Numbered from the stretch's first letter, positions 1 through 9,705 are shown. The stretch is DNA of 64,000 bases from Lewinella sp. IMCC34191 (GCF_003390935.1 NZ_QNQZ01000004.1:124001-188000), one strand, 5' to 3'. Translations and numbers: made by a program. The notes: generated by a model not told the origin, from the letters alone.

Positions 1-515
1 GCCCGATCGTACTCCTTCTCGGCCCATACCCGACGGCCGGGCGTCTTATGGAGGCGATTGAGCATGCTGCCCGTATATCTTTTATGATCACGCAACGTGG
101 CCTTCAGCATCCAGGATGAATTAGCCTCATCGCTGGACAAGATGATGTGCACGTGATTACTCATCACGCTGATGGCATAAATCTGCAAGTTCCTTTGTTG
201 GGCGATGTGCTGCCAAGAATCGATGATGATCTGCTTAGCTACGGGGGTGTCCAGAAAGGTAGGACCGTAAACGGCTTTATCCAGTAGGCTATCGTAACCG
301 AGATAAAAGCGAACCGCCTGGTGCTCATTAAGCTCTCGGTGCCTCTTTCTGGCGGATGCATTCGTACTTCGAAGTTGATGAGGGAATTCCCGATTGAGAG
401 CGACCAGCGCCAAGCGATGGCTTTCGTGGAGCCTTTGCATGGGTAGATTCGGTATGCTTCCGTAGAGCCGATAGGTGATGTGGACGGGAGTGGAGGGAAT
501 GGGATAGTCGTTCAT
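1..515 (-). CDS. REP-associated tyrosine transposase (Y1/IS200-like), truncated by window edge
   Basis: Reading the minus strand from the ATG at 515 gives 171 codons without a stop, running off the left edge, so the C-terminus is missing. Residues 117-125 read SVMSNHVHI, with His121-Val-His123 fitting the HUH metal-binding motif of Y1 (IS200/RAYT) transposases. A Tyr at about residue 169 (WAEKEYDR context) is the likely catalytic tyrosine that attacks single-stranded DNA. RAYT proteins are usually single-copy housekeeping-like transposases that mobilise short REP hairpins in trans. Two perfect hairpins lie just upstream at 587-626, which fits that pairing. Whether this is RAYT rather than a true IS200 element is inferred from the long N-terminal region and the hairpins; no IS ends can be seen. 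Confidence 0.85.
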   Translation of the reverse strand, partial: MNDYPIPSTPVHITYRLYGSIPNLPMQRLHESHRLALVALNREFPHQLRSTNASARKRHRELNEHQAVRFYLGYDSLLDKAVYGPTFLDTPVAKQIIIDSWQHIAQQRNLQIYAISVMSNHVHIILSSDEANSSWMLKATLRDHKRYTGSMLNRLHKTPGRRVWAEKEYDR

Positions 516-586
516 GGCGGCGTATTTCCTCCAAATTTATTGTTTTTAATTTTATTTACAACATTTAGTTTATTTATTTTCTCGTC

Positions 587-626
587 GCAGTCGGAGACTG
601 CATCGAACGGCGCGGTTGGAAACCGC
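587..626. repeat. pair of REP-like hairpins beside the RAYT gene
   Basis: Two perfect short inverted repeats stand 10 nt apart: GCAGTC-GGA-GACTGC at 587-601 and GCGGTT-GGA-AACCGC at 612-626. Both have 6-bp arms and an identical GGA loop. A weaker hairpin, GTTC-CGCA-GAAC, follows at 635-646. The placement directly upstream of a RAYT gene and the shared loop suggest a REP doublet (BIME-like), the DNA substrate of the transposase. I see no further copies of these exact hairpins in the window. Confidence 0.65.
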
Positions 627-664
627 TTCTTACCGTTCCGCAGAACCTGACATTCTGGCTTTGG

Positions 665-672
665 TACCTTTG
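665..672 (+). promoter_or_regulatory. promoter -7 box (TACCTTTG) of sigma-factor gene
   Basis: TACCTTTG matches the Bacteroidota -7 consensus TAnnTTTG and ends 4 nt before the ATG at 677, so transcription probably starts at or next to the start codon. No clear -33 TTTG is visible at the expected distance. Confidence 0.5.
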
Positions 673-676
673 CTTT

Positions 677-1252
677 ATGTCCCCGTCCGATAGCGACCAA
701 TCTTTAGTCGACCGCTTCCGCATGAGCCGGAAGTCCCGGGACCTCTACCCCCTCTACCACCGCTACGCCGAACTCATCTACGCCTGGTGCCTCCGCTACC
801 TGGGCACGCCGCAGCGCGCCGAGGATGCCGGCGCGGAGATCTTTACCGTGCTGCTGGAAAAGCTCCCCCGCCACGAGGTGACTAACTTCCGCTCCTGGTT
901 GCAGACGGTGGTGCGCAACCACTGCCTGATGCAGCTGCGGCGGGAGAAGCGGGATCCGCTGCAGTTGAGTGAGCCGGTGTTTATGCAATCCGGACTGGAA
1001 GAGCATCTACGGTTTTTGGGACAGCCGGAAGTGGAGGATACCCGCCCGCTCTACCACTGCCTGAAAGAACTCAAGGAGAAACAAAGGCAGTGCATCCGAC
1101 GCTTTTACCTGGAGGAGGGAGCGAGCTACCAGACGATCGCCGAAGCCTTACATCTAAGCGTGGGTCAGGTGCGTTCCCATTTACAGAACGGCCGTCGAAA
1201 TCTAAAAATCTGCCTCGACGGCCTTAAGAACAACGACCGTGCTCCCGAATGA
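677..1252 (+). CDS. ECF-type RNA polymerase sigma factor
   Basis: This 191-aa protein has the two-domain layout of extracytoplasmic-function sigma factors. Region 2 lies at about residues 15-90 (AELIYAWCLRYLG, then AEDAGAEIF) and binds core polymerase and the -10 element. Region 4 lies at about residues 125-180 (LKEKQRQCIRRFYLEEGASYQTIAEAL, then VGQVRSHLQNGRRNL) and contains the helix-turn-helix. It redirects RNA polymerase to a regulon that cannot be deduced here. Its stop codon overlaps the start of the next gene by 14 bp, so the two are translationally coupled, as expected for a sigma/anti-sigma pair. Confidence 0.9.
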   Translation: MSPSDSDQSLVDRFRMSRKSRDLYPLYHRYAELIYAWCLRYLGTPQRAEDAGAEIFTVLLEKLPRHEVTNFRSWLQTVVRNHCLMQLRREKRDPLQLSEPVFMQSGLEEHLRFLGQPEVEDTRPLYHCLKELKEKQRQCIRRFYLEEGASYQTIAEALHLSVGQVRSHLQNGRRNLKICLDGLKNNDRAPE

Positions 1253-2477
1253 ATACCGTGACCAAGAGTTGTTGCACCGCTGGATCAGCGGGGCCATCAC
1301 CGCGCCGGAGGAAGCGGAACTGGAGCGGCGTGCCCGGACCGATCCCGAGTTACGAGAAGCGCTGGCCGGACTAGAGGAATACCCCGCCGAAGACCACGCC
1401 GCCCATGTACGGTCCATGAACGGTCGCGTCAAGCCCTCCGCCAGCCGGCGGTCCCTCTTTTCGCGCTACGCCGCCGCCGCCTCGATTCTGGTGTTGTTGG
1501 GTATTGCCATCCTGGTGTTGCCGCGGTACTTCGGGGAACCGGATGCCCCCGTGGCCATGGAACGGGAATCTCCGGCACCCTCCCCCACCCCGAAAAGCAC
1601 GTTACCTGCGCCCCCGCCGCCATCACCTGCCGCGGAAGCGGATGAAGCGGTAACGGCAAGCCGAAAGGTAACGCCCGAAAGCGAGCCGGAACCGGCCGCC
1701 AAAGAGGAGGTAGTGGAGGAAGAGGTCCTCATGGATGATATGGAAGACGTGCAGGAATCCGCAGCCGAGGGCGCGCCCGCCCCGCAAGCGCGCCGCGCGA
1801 CTACCGCCCCGGTGCTGCCGCCGCCCCGCCCACTGGGCAATCGGGCGGTAAGATCCCGGGTCGCCGCAGCGCCGGCTCCCCAAACCGTTAGCGGCCGGGT
1901 CACCGATGCCGACGGGGAGCCCATTGCCAACGCGGAGGTACGCCGGCTCGGGTTACCGCTCGGCACGACGACGGACAGCCTGGGGAATTTCAGCCTCCCG
2001 GCCGACGTGACGCTCAACCAGATCGAGGTGATTCATCCCGACTACGAAGAAGAAACCGTGGAAGTATTCGATACTTCCGCCCTGCTGCAGATCAGCCTGA
2101 ACGAAGTGACCCGTAGGGCCCGCTCGGAACTGTGGATGGAAACGGCATCGGTGGTCAACGTGCCCCTCGATGACGACCTGACCACACGCCCCGAGGCGCG
2201 GCCCGAAGATGGGTATCGACAACTCCGCAACCGGATAGAAGCCGACCGGCCCGACGGGCTGCCCCCCGGAAAGGTGAGGGTCAGCTTTTTGGTCCATCCG
2301 GACGGCAGCCTCAGTGACTTTCGCTTCCGCGGGCAACCCGATAAGGCCACTATGGACTACGTGGGCAATGCGCTCGTCGAGTCTTCCACGTGGCAGGTCG
2401 TAAAACCGGACTCCGGGGAAGGGACCCCTGATCCGATTGCCCCCGTCCGGGTTTACTTTACCTTACGTTTTGAATAG
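1239..2477 (+). CDS. membrane anti-sigma-like protein with carboxypeptidase-regulatory and TonB-C-like domains
   Basis: The 412-aa product starts at a GTG inside the 3' end of the sigma gene. The first 75 residues are cytoplasmic and resemble the short helical anti-sigma region (YRDQELLHRWISGAITAPEEAELER). One membrane helix follows at about 78-97. A long Pro/Ala/Glu-rich linker leads to a periplasmic carboxypeptidase-regulatory-like beta-sandwich at about 215-290 (VSGRVTDADGEPIANAEV) and a TonB-C-like end at about 325-412. By family knowledge such proteins hold the cognate sigma factor at the membrane until a periplasmic signal arrives. The assignment as anti-sigma rests on position and topology rather than on a strong motif. 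Confidence 0.75.
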   Translation: MLPNEYRDQELLHRWISGAITAPEEAELERRARTDPELREALAGLEEYPAEDHAAHVRSMNGRVKPSASRRSLFSRYAAAASILVLLGIAILVLPRYFGEPDAPVAMERESPAPSPTPKSTLPAPPPPSPAAEADEAVTASRKVTPESEPEPAAKEEVVEEEVLMDDMEDVQESAAEGAPAPQARRATTAPVLPPPRPLGNRAVRSRVAAAPAPQTVSGRVTDADGEPIANAEVRRLGLPLGTTTDSLGNFSLPADVTLNQIEVIHPDYEEETVEVFDTSALLQISLNEVTRRARSELWMETASVVNVPLDDDLTTRPEARPEDGYRQLRNRIEADRPDGLPPGKVRVSFLVHPDGSLSDFRFRGQPDKATMDYVGNALVESSTWQVVKPDSGEGTPDPIAPVRVYFTLRFE

Positions 2478-2491
2478 CTTATAATAGGGAT

Positions 2492-5317
2492 ATGACCTAC
2501 GAGAATTTTACCACCAAGGCGCAGGAAGCCATCATCCAGGCCCAGAAGATCGCAAAGGAGATGGACCAGCAGCAGGTGGATACCCCCCACCTCCTGGCGG
2601 GCATCATCACGGTTGACGAAAGTGTCGCCGACTTCATTTTTAAGAAAGTGGGGGTCGGCCTGCCCGAAGTGCGGCGGGAACTCAAGCAGGTATTGCAGGA
2701 CTATCCCCGCGTGAAGGGGCAGAATAAACAGTACCTCACCGGTGACGCGAACCGCGCCCTCAGCCGGGCCAAGAAAATGCTCACCGACTTCGGCGATCAG
2801 TACATCAGCATCGAACTGATGATGCTCGGCATCATCCAGGGAGCCAGCGATAAGGGGGCCCGCATCCTGAAGGACCTCGGCGCCAGCAACGAAGGCATTC
2901 GCACGGCCATCCAGGAACTGCGTAAGGGCAAGACCGTCACCGATCCGTCCAGCGACGATACGTACAACCTGCTGGACAAATTCACGGTGAACCTCAACGA
3001 TCGGGCGGAAAACGGCAAGCTGGACCCCATCGTAGGTCGCGACGAAGAGATTCGCCGCCTGCTGCAAATTTTGAGTCGGCGCAAGAAAAACAACCCGCTC
3101 CTCATCGGCGAGCCCGGCGTGGGCAAGACGGCCATCGTGGAGGGCATCGCCTGGCGGATCGTCAAGGGCGACGTTCCGGAAAGCCTGCGGGAGAAAAAGA
3201 TTTTCGTGCTGGACATCGCCGGTATGCTGGCGGGCGCCAAGTACAAGGGTGACTTCGAGGAACGCCTGAAAGGGGTGATCAAAGAGGTCACCAGCAGCAA
3301 CGGCCGCTACATCCTCTTCGTAGACGAGATCCATACCCTCATCGGCGCGGGTGGCGGCAACGGGGCCATGGACGCCGCCAACATCCTTAAACCCGCCCTC
3401 GCCCGGGGCGATCTGCGCACCATCGGTGCCACTACGCTGGACGAATACCAGAAGTACTTCGAGAAAGATAAGGCCCTCGTCCGCCGCTTTCAGACGGTGC
3501 GCATCGAGGAGCCCACCGTGGAGGACACCATTTCGATCCTCCGAGGATTACAAGAACGCTACGAAGTGTACCATAAGATCGAGATCCTGGACGAGGCGCT
3601 GGTAGCCGCCGCCGAACTGAGCAACCGCTACATCAGCGACCGCTTTCTGCCCGATAAGGCCATCGACCTTATCGACGAGAGCGCCGCCCGCCTGCGGCTG
3701 GAGCTGGACAGCGTACCCGAAGAGATCGACGAGTGGGAACGCCGCGTCCGTCAATTGGAGATCGAGCGGGAAGCCATCAAGCGCGAGGGCAGCGCGCCCA
3801 AACTGCAACTCATCGAGGAGCAGATCGCCAACGCCCGCGAGAAGCGCGACAGCCTCCGGGCCCGCTGGCGCAACGAAAAGGAACTGGTCGACGCCAGCCA
3901 GAACATTAAAAAGACCATCGAGGAGCTGGAGCACGAGGCCGAAAAAGCCGAGCGTAACAGCGACTTCGAAACGGTGGCCAAGATTCGGTACGGTCAGCTG
4001 CAGGACCTGAAAAAGCAACTGGCTACGGCAGATAAGGAGCTCGAAAACCTGCCCGACGAGAACCGCTTCACCAACGAGGAAGTCACGGCCAACGACATCG
4101 CCGAGGTGGTGGCCCGCTGGACGGGGATCCCCGTCCAGCGCATGCTGCAGAGCGAACGGGACAAACTCCTCAAACTCGAAGACGAACTGCACAAGCGGTT
4201 GATCGGACAGGAAGAAGCCGTCCACGCCGTTTCGGATGCCGTTCGGCGCAGCCGGGCCGGACTGCAGGACGAGAACCGACCCATCGGCAGTTTCATCTTC
4301 CTCGGCCCGACGGGAGTGGGTAAAACCGAGCTCGCCAAGGCCCTGGCCGAAGTACTTTTCAACGACGAGCGGGCCATCACCCGCATCGACATGAGCGAAT
4401 ACCAGGAACGCCATACCGTCAGCCGGCTCGTGGGGGCGCCTCCGGGCTACGTCGGATACGACGAGGGCGGACAACTCACCGAAGCCGTACGTCAGCGCCC
4501 CTACTCCATCGTCCTGCTTGACGAGATCGAAAAGGCCCACCCGGACACCTTCAATATCCTCTTGCAAGTGCTGGACGACGGCCGGCTCACCGACAACCGT
4601 GGACGGGTGGCCAACTTCAAGAATACCATCATCATCATGACCTCGAATATGGGGTCCGATACGATCCTGGAAAACTTCGAGGACCTGGCTAACGTAGACG
4701 AGCGCCACCGGCAGGAGATCATCCAGACCACCAAGGAGGAAGTTTTCGAAACTTTACAGGAAAATCTCCGGCCGGAGTTCCTCAATCGGATCGACGAGCG
4801 CATCATGTTTACGCCGCTGACCCGCAAGGAAATCAAGCACATCGCACGGCTGTTGCTGCATAGAACCGAGAAGATGCTTGCGCGCCAGGGCATGATCATC
4901 AAGATCAGCGACCGTGCCCTGGGCTGGTTGGCCAAGCGCGGCTACGATCCGCAGTACGGTGCCCGCCCCATGAAGCGGGTGTTGCAGGCGGACCTGGCCG
5001 ACGAGCTTTCCAAAGATCTGATTGCGGGCAAGTTCATCGCCGGCGATACGATCTATACCGATTTAGGTGACGATGCCCTGGTATTCACCAAGGAACCCTT
5101 CCCCGCCGAGCCGGCCGCCGAAAGCAGCGCCGAGGATGCCGCCGAAGCGGAGGCCGTAGCCCGGGAACGCTCGGCCGACGATCAAACGGAGAAGAAGAAA
5201 ACCCGCCGGAGCCGGAAGAAATCCGAGGAGACCGAGGCGCCCGAAGGAACGGTGGAGGAGCTTAAGAAAGCGACCCAAGACCTGCTGGATGCTACGGAAG
5301 ACGCGAAGAAGGAATAG
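2492..5317 (+). CDS. clpB: ATP-dependent disaggregase ClpB with long charged C-terminal tail
   Basis: The 941-aa protein is a Hsp100 chaperone that pulls polypeptides out of aggregates together with DnaK. It shows the N-terminal Clp domain (1-150), NBD1 with Walker A GEPGVGKT (206-213) and Walker B FVDE (near 278), a full coiled-coil M domain (about 405-545) and NBD2 with Walker A GPTGVGKT near 605. The full-length M domain marks ClpB rather than ClpC, and no ClpP-docking IGF/LGF loop is evident. Family members usually have about 860 residues; the extra length is a tail of about 75 residues rich in Ala, Glu and Lys/Arg (from about residue 865). It begins 15 bp after the anti-sigma gene. No CIRCE or heat-shock operator was found in that gap. 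Confidence 0.95.
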   Translation: MTYENFTTKAQEAIIQAQKIAKEMDQQQVDTPHLLAGIITVDESVADFIFKKVGVGLPEVRRELKQVLQDYPRVKGQNKQYLTGDANRALSRAKKMLTDFGDQYISIELMMLGIIQGASDKGARILKDLGASNEGIRTAIQELRKGKTVTDPSSDDTYNLLDKFTVNLNDRAENGKLDPIVGRDEEIRRLLQILSRRKKNNPLLIGEPGVGKTAIVEGIAWRIVKGDVPESLREKKIFVLDIAGMLAGAKYKGDFEERLKGVIKEVTSSNGRYILFVDEIHTLIGAGGGNGAMDAANILKPALARGDLRTIGATTLDEYQKYFEKDKALVRRFQTVRIEEPTVEDTISILRGLQERYEVYHKIEILDEALVAAAELSNRYISDRFLPDKAIDLIDESAARLRLELDSVPEEIDEWERRVRQLEIEREAIKREGSAPKLQLIEEQIANAREKRDSLRARWRNEKELVDASQNIKKTIEELEHEAEKAERNSDFETVAKIRYGQLQDLKKQLATADKELENLPDENRFTNEEVTANDIAEVVARWTGIPVQRMLQSERDKLLKLEDELHKRLIGQEEAVHAVSDAVRRSRAGLQDENRPIGSFIFLGPTGVGKTELAKALAEVLFNDERAITRIDMSEYQERHTVSRLVGAPPGYVGYDEGGQLTEAVRQRPYSIVLLDEIEKAHPDTFNILLQVLDDGRLTDNRGRVANFKNTIIIMTSNMGSDTILENFEDLANVDERHRQEIIQTTKEEVFETLQENLRPEFLNRIDERIMFTPLTRKEIKHIARLLLHRTEKMLARQGMIIKISDRALGWLAKRGYDPQYGARPMKRVLQADLADELSKDLIAGKFIAGDTIYTDLGDDALVFTKEPFPAEPAAESSAEDAAEAEAVARERSADDQTEKKKTRRSRKKSEETEAPEGTVEELKKATQDLLDATEDAKKE

Positions 5318-5588
5318 GCCGGTGGGCCGAAATGGATCCTTACGATCCGGCCGATTGCTCGCGAATACCGATAAATCCGATTTGAATCGATAGATATGAC
5401 CACGTCTGTCCGACAACGTTCTACAGCGATAGGACCGACTCCGCCATGCCTGGCGTGAACGGCAGGAGGCGACCTGATTTATCCCTTTGATTTTCAGAGA
5501 GATAAACCACCGTAATAATGCTTCTAAAAGGCCTTTTCCGTGAACCAAAAACGAAAGATGCAGTTTGAAGTTTGTTTAAACATCAAAC

Positions 5589-6071
5589 ATGAAAACCATA
5601 GCAATCAAGTTCGGCCTTTATTTCTTCGGTGGGTTAGTAGCCATCTTTCTCCTCAGCTACGTGCTGGGTCTGGCGGAGAACTACGAGTTGCGGGTGGTCA
5701 ACGGTGTGCTGCATATGGTGATCCTCTATTACGGGATCAAGCAATTGCGCTTGACGCAGCCTGAAACCCACCAGAATTACGTTAGCGGTGTCGCCCAGGG
5801 CCTGTACATAGGTGCCGTGGGTACCGTCCTGTTCTCCATTTTCACGGCCTTGTTCCTCTTCAGCGCTCCCGACCTGATGGCCAGGTTACAGGCCGACACA
5901 CCGATCGGTACCGCCCTCACGCCCCTCACCGCCGGCGTCTTCATCCTGATGGAGGGGGTGGCCGTCAGCCTGATCGGCTCCTACATGCTTACCCGCTACG
6001 TCGATGCCCGTTTGGAAAAGAAAGGGACGGCCGACATCGCTTACGCCAGTCGGCGCTCGGCGGTGGAGTAA
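5589..6071 (+). CDS. small integral membrane protein, DUF4199-like
   Basis: This 160-aa protein has four hydrophobic segments (about 8-28, 38-52, 72-98 and 115-140) and a basic C-terminal tail. The pattern of an aromatic first helix, a short polar loop and a helix following GVAQGLYIGAVGTVLFSIFTALF resembles the DUF4199 family, common and uncharacterised in Bacteroidota. It stands alone, 271 bp after clpB. The AT-richer upstream stretch holds no clear promoter box. Function unknown. Confidence 0.7.
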   Translation: MKTIAIKFGLYFFGGLVAIFLLSYVLGLAENYELRVVNGVLHMVILYYGIKQLRLTQPETHQNYVSGVAQGLYIGAVGTVLFSIFTALFLFSAPDLMARLQADTPIGTALTPLTAGVFILMEGVAVSLIGSYMLTRYVDARLEKKGTADIAYASRRSAVE

Positions 6072-6230
6072 TCGTGCTTTCCGGGGGGCTGCGGCTTGGA
6101 CGGGTTGGTTGCTCTGCCCTAGCGTTATACCGAAATACTGGCGAAGGTCCCTGCGTATTTACCAGCCGATCCGTACTAACCGTACGTTTGCCGGAAGCTG
6201 CACCTGGAACGAGTAGGGAAAATGGTTATT

Positions 6231-6246
6231 GCGGCGGAGCGCAGGA
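6231..6246 (+). repeat. copy A of 16-bp dispersed repeat (GCGGCGGAGCGCAGGT family)
   Basis: The stretch GCGGCGGAGCGCAGGA matches the repeat core at 15 of 16 positions. It lies in the 230-bp gap before the cytochrome-type gene at 6304. Other copies are at 12638, 17456, 35175, 54174 and 63392. Confidence 0.7.
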
Positions 6247-6303
6247 CTAAATCATTTTAGTGAACCTGATTGATGTATATTTATCCGACGTCAATCAGTC
6301 ATC

Positions 6304-9300
6304 ATGCAACGCTTTCTTCCCTTACTTTTCGTCCTTTTGACGCTGGTCTACTGTGCCCAGCAACCCGAAACCACGGGCCCGATTTACCCCGAGCGGGATA
6401 TCGATCTCGAACCGGCGGCGGCCGCCGACCTGGCTAGCAAAATCCGGACGGAAACCAACGTCGAAGTCGTAGAGGACTTTGAACTCACGCTGTGGGCCAG
6501 CGATACCCTCGTCGCCGACCCCGTAGCCATCAGCGTGGCCCCCGACGGACGCATCTTCTACACCAGCGCGAACCGGCCCATCAGCTCCGAATTCGATATC
6601 CGGGGACATCGCGACTGGATGACCGCCTCCATCTCCTTCGAGACGGTGGAAGACCGGCGGGAATTTCTCCGGAAAACCTTTGAAGCCGATAGCGATCAGT
6701 CCGAACGCCACCTCAAAGACCTGAACGAGGACGGGGTGCGCGACTGGCGCGACCTGACCGTAGAGAAGGACGAGGTATGGTTCGTGGAAGACCGTAGCGG
6801 CAACGGGGTGGCCGATCACGCTAAGCTGTACATCGAGGACTTCAACGAGGAAGTGACCGACGTGACCAATGGCGTGGAGTACCACAACGGCGAGGTGTAC
6901 ATCTCCGTCGGCCCCGATCTGTGGAAGACCGCCGACACCGACGATGACGGTATTGCCGATGAGAAAGAATCCATCAGCCACGGCTGGATCGTCCACATCG
7001 GATTCGGCGGCCATGGCATGTCGGGCGTGACCGTAGGTCCGCAGGGCCGTATCTGGTGGGGCGGCGGCGACGTCGGCATGAACGTCATCGACAAAGACGG
7101 TAAGGAACACAAATACCCCAACGAGGGGACCATTGTCCGCTGCGATCCGGACGGTAAAAATTTCGAGGTTTTCGCCCACGGGTTGCGCAACACCCACGAG
7201 TTTGTCTTCGACGACCTGGGCAACCTGATCACCGAAGATAACGACGGCGACCACAGCGGTGAAAGTGAGCGTCTGGTCTACCTCATCGACGGATCGGACT
7301 CCGGCTGGCGCATCAACTGGCAGTTCGGAAAGTATACCGACCCGACCAATAACGACTATAAGGTATGGATGGAAGAGCGGATGTACGAACCCCGCTGGGA
7401 GGGACAGGCCGCCTACTTCCTGCCACCGATCCAGAATTACGTGAACGGCCCGACGGGCTTCGTTTACAACCCCGGCACCGCATTGGGACCGGAGTACTAC
7501 CAGCACTTTTTCGTAGCCGAATTCCGTGGCAACCCCGCTAACTCGCCCGTGCACGCCTTCACCCTGGAGCCGGAGGGGGCGGGATTCAAACTCGGGTCGA
7601 CCAAACAGGTCGTTTCCGGCCTGCTTCCCACCGGACTCGACTTCGGACCTGACGGGGCACTCTACTTCTCCGACTGGATTAACGGATGGAATCCTAAACA
7701 GGAAGGCCGGATCTGGAAGCTTGACGTTCCGGGCGGAGCCGATCAGCCTATCCGCCGGGAAGTAAAACGACTCCTTAACCTTCGAATGGATGAGTTGGGT
7801 ACCGACAGCCTTGAGCTGTTGCTGGCCCACCAGGATCAGCGCGTCCGAAAAAACGCCCAATTTGAACTGGTCACCCGGGGTGAGGAAGGCTACCAGGCCC
7901 TGCTGCGTACCGCCCGCAGCGGTGAGAACCAACTGGCCCGCATTCACGGGATTTGGGGCATCGGACAAATGGCCCGCGTGGATATCGACCTGGCAGACGA
8001 ACTTGCCTCCTTGCTCGGTGACAGCGACCCCGAGATCGTAGCTCAGTCGGCACGCATGATCGGCGACGTCCGAATGGATGGCGCCGGCGATCAGCTGATC
8101 GATTTGCTCGACCGCGAGGAACCGCGCGTCGTATTTATGGCGACCGAAGCGCTCGGACGCACGGATAATCAGGATGCGGTACAGCCCATCCTGGACATGC
8201 TGGAACGCAACGACGATCAGGATATCTACCTACGCATGGTTGGCATGATCGCCCTGGGGCGGATCGGGCAGTCGGACCCGCTGGTTGCCCTGAAGGACAG
8301 TCCGTCGCGGGCCCTGCGCACCGCTGCCGTCGTGGCCTTGCGTCGGATGGAGTCTCCCGAGATTGCCCAATTCTTGCAGGATGAAGACGAATACATCGTG
8401 GCCGAGGCCGCCCGCGGTATCAACGACGACTACAGCATCCCGGATGCGCTGCCCGCCCTTGCGGCCACGCTGGATGATCCCCGCTTTACCTCCGAGGCAC
8501 TGCTCCGCCGGGCGATCAATGCGAACGTTCGGGTAGGCGCCCAGGAGAGCGTCGAGCGCCTCGTGGCCTATGCCGGCAACGGTAATGCCCCGGCGGAACT
8601 ACGCGCGGAAGCAATTTCAGCACTGTCCGTCTGGGCCCATCCCAGCGTATTCGATCGCGTGGACGGACGCTACCGCGGAGAGTTCGAGCAGGACTCCACC
8701 GTGGCCGCTGCCGCCCTCGCTCCGAAGATCGCGGAACTGATGAGCCGGGGTGACGAAGCGGTTCGTACGGCGGCCATCGAAGCGGCCGGCAAGCTGAACC
8801 TCCAGGAAACTATTCCCCAGCTTACGGAGTTGCTGTCGCGCGACCGGTCTACCTTGGTCCGCACCGCCGCCCTAAATGCGCTAAACGATTTGGGTGCCCC
8901 CGACCTGGACCAAAACCTGGAAACCGCCCTGGCAGACCGGGATGGAAACGTAAGGGCCCGCGCCCTGGAGATTCTTCCCAGCTCCGGTATATCCGGGGAC
9001 CGTTCTGTCCTGCTGTACGACAAAGTACTGGAACGGGGAACCGTCGTAGAGCAGCAAGCCGCCTTGCTGGGCCTATCCCAGATCGAAGGAGAATCCGCCG
9101 ACGAACTATTCGGCCGCCTGCTGGACCGTCTCGAGGCCGATAACATTCCGACCGAAGTGAAACTCGACCTGGCCGAGGCCGTCGAGCAGCACGGCAATCC
9201 CCAACTCAACGCTATCCTGACCGACTATGCCGGAACCGTAGATAGCACCCTCGGTCTGTACGCCTTCGCCCTGGAGGGGGGCAACGCGGGCCGCGGCCGT

Positions 9301-9705
9301 AATCTGTTCTACCGCAACGAATCCGCCCAGTGCGTCCGGTGCCACGCCATCTTCGAATACGGCGCCAATGTAGGCCCGGGCCTGGAAGGCATCGCCGACC
9401 GACTGGATCAGCGGCAATTACTAGAGGCACTCATCCGCCCGAGCGCCCGTCTGGCTCCTGGCTACGAAACGATCCTGGTGACCATGAACGACGGTACCGT
9501 AACCGCCGGCACCGTCATGAAGCGTACCCCGGATGAGATTACGCTGAAAATCGGTAAGGAGGATATACAGACCCTGCAGCGCAGCGACATCTCGGAGGAA
9601 GAAACCGTCCCCTCGAGCATGCCCTCCATGGAGGAGCGCCTGGACCGCCGGGAGATTCGCGACCTGGTCGCCTTTCTGTCTACCCTGCACGCAGAGGAGT
9701 CTTAG
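6304..9705 (+). CDS. PVC-type heme-binding lipoprotein with beta-propeller, HEAT repeats and CxxCH
   Basis: The 1133-aa product starts with a lipoprotein signal (LLTLVYCAQQ, lipobox Cys near 17). The first half is a sugar-dehydrogenase-like beta-propeller (ISVAPDGRIFY, GVTVGPQGRIWWGGGD, GLRNTHEFVFDDLGNL). Residues about 500-950 carry HEAT-like helical repeats (LIDLLDREEPRVVFMATEALGR). A cytochrome c domain near residue 1010 has CVRCH, one covalent heme site. This is the PVC-type heme-binding/membrane-bound dehydrogenase architecture, common in Planctomycetes and also in Bacteroidota, thought to oxidise sugars or related substrates in the periplasm and pass electrons to the cytochrome. The substrate cannot be read from sequence. 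Its end overlaps the convergent gene at 9702 by 4 bp. Confidence 0.9.
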   Translation: MQRFLPLLFVLLTLVYCAQQPETTGPIYPERDIDLEPAAAADLASKIRTETNVEVVEDFELTLWASDTLVADPVAISVAPDGRIFYTSANRPISSEFDIRGHRDWMTASISFETVEDRREFLRKTFEADSDQSERHLKDLNEDGVRDWRDLTVEKDEVWFVEDRSGNGVADHAKLYIEDFNEEVTDVTNGVEYHNGEVYISVGPDLWKTADTDDDGIADEKESISHGWIVHIGFGGHGMSGVTVGPQGRIWWGGGDVGMNVIDKDGKEHKYPNEGTIVRCDPDGKNFEVFAHGLRNTHEFVFDDLGNLITEDNDGDHSGESERLVYLIDGSDSGWRINWQFGKYTDPTNNDYKVWMEERMYEPRWEGQAAYFLPPIQNYVNGPTGFVYNPGTALGPEYYQHFFVAEFRGNPANSPVHAFTLEPEGAGFKLGSTKQVVSGLLPTGLDFGPDGALYFSDWINGWNPKQEGRIWKLDVPGGADQPIRREVKRLLNLRMDELGTDSLELLLAHQDQRVRKNAQFELVTRGEEGYQALLRTARSGENQLARIHGIWGIGQMARVDIDLADELASLLGDSDPEIVAQSARMIGDVRMDGAGDQLIDLLDREEPRVVFMATEALGRTDNQDAVQPILDMLERNDDQDIYLRMVGMIALGRIGQSDPLVALKDSPSRALRTAAVVALRRMESPEIAQFLQDEDEYIVAEAARGINDDYSIPDALPALAATLDDPRFTSEALLRRAINANVRVGAQESVERLVAYAGNGNAPAELRAEAISALSVWAHPSVFDRVDGRYRGEFEQDSTVAAAALAPKIAELMSRGDEAVRTAAIEAAGKLNLQETIPQLTELLSRDRSTLVRTAALNALNDLGAPDLDQNLETALADRDGNVRARALEILPSSGISGDRSVLLYDKVLERGTVVEQQAALLGLSQIEGESADELFGRLLDRLEADNIPTEVKLDLAEAVEQHGNPQLNAILTDYAGTVDSTLGLYAFALEGGNAGRGRNLFYRNESAQCVRCHAIFEYGANVGPGLEGIADRLDQRQLLEALIRPSARLAPGYETILVTMNDGTVTAGTVMKRTPDEITLKIGKEDIQTLQRSDISEEETVPSSMPSMEERLDRREIRDLVAFLSTLHAEES

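Noticed and set aside
512..700. 62-codon minus-strand frame over the REP hairpins
   Set aside because: It merely translates the hairpin region and lacks coding signs.
6322..7968. Long antisense frame of 548 codons
   Set aside because: It is the shadow of the cytochrome-type gene in high-GC DNA; no motif.
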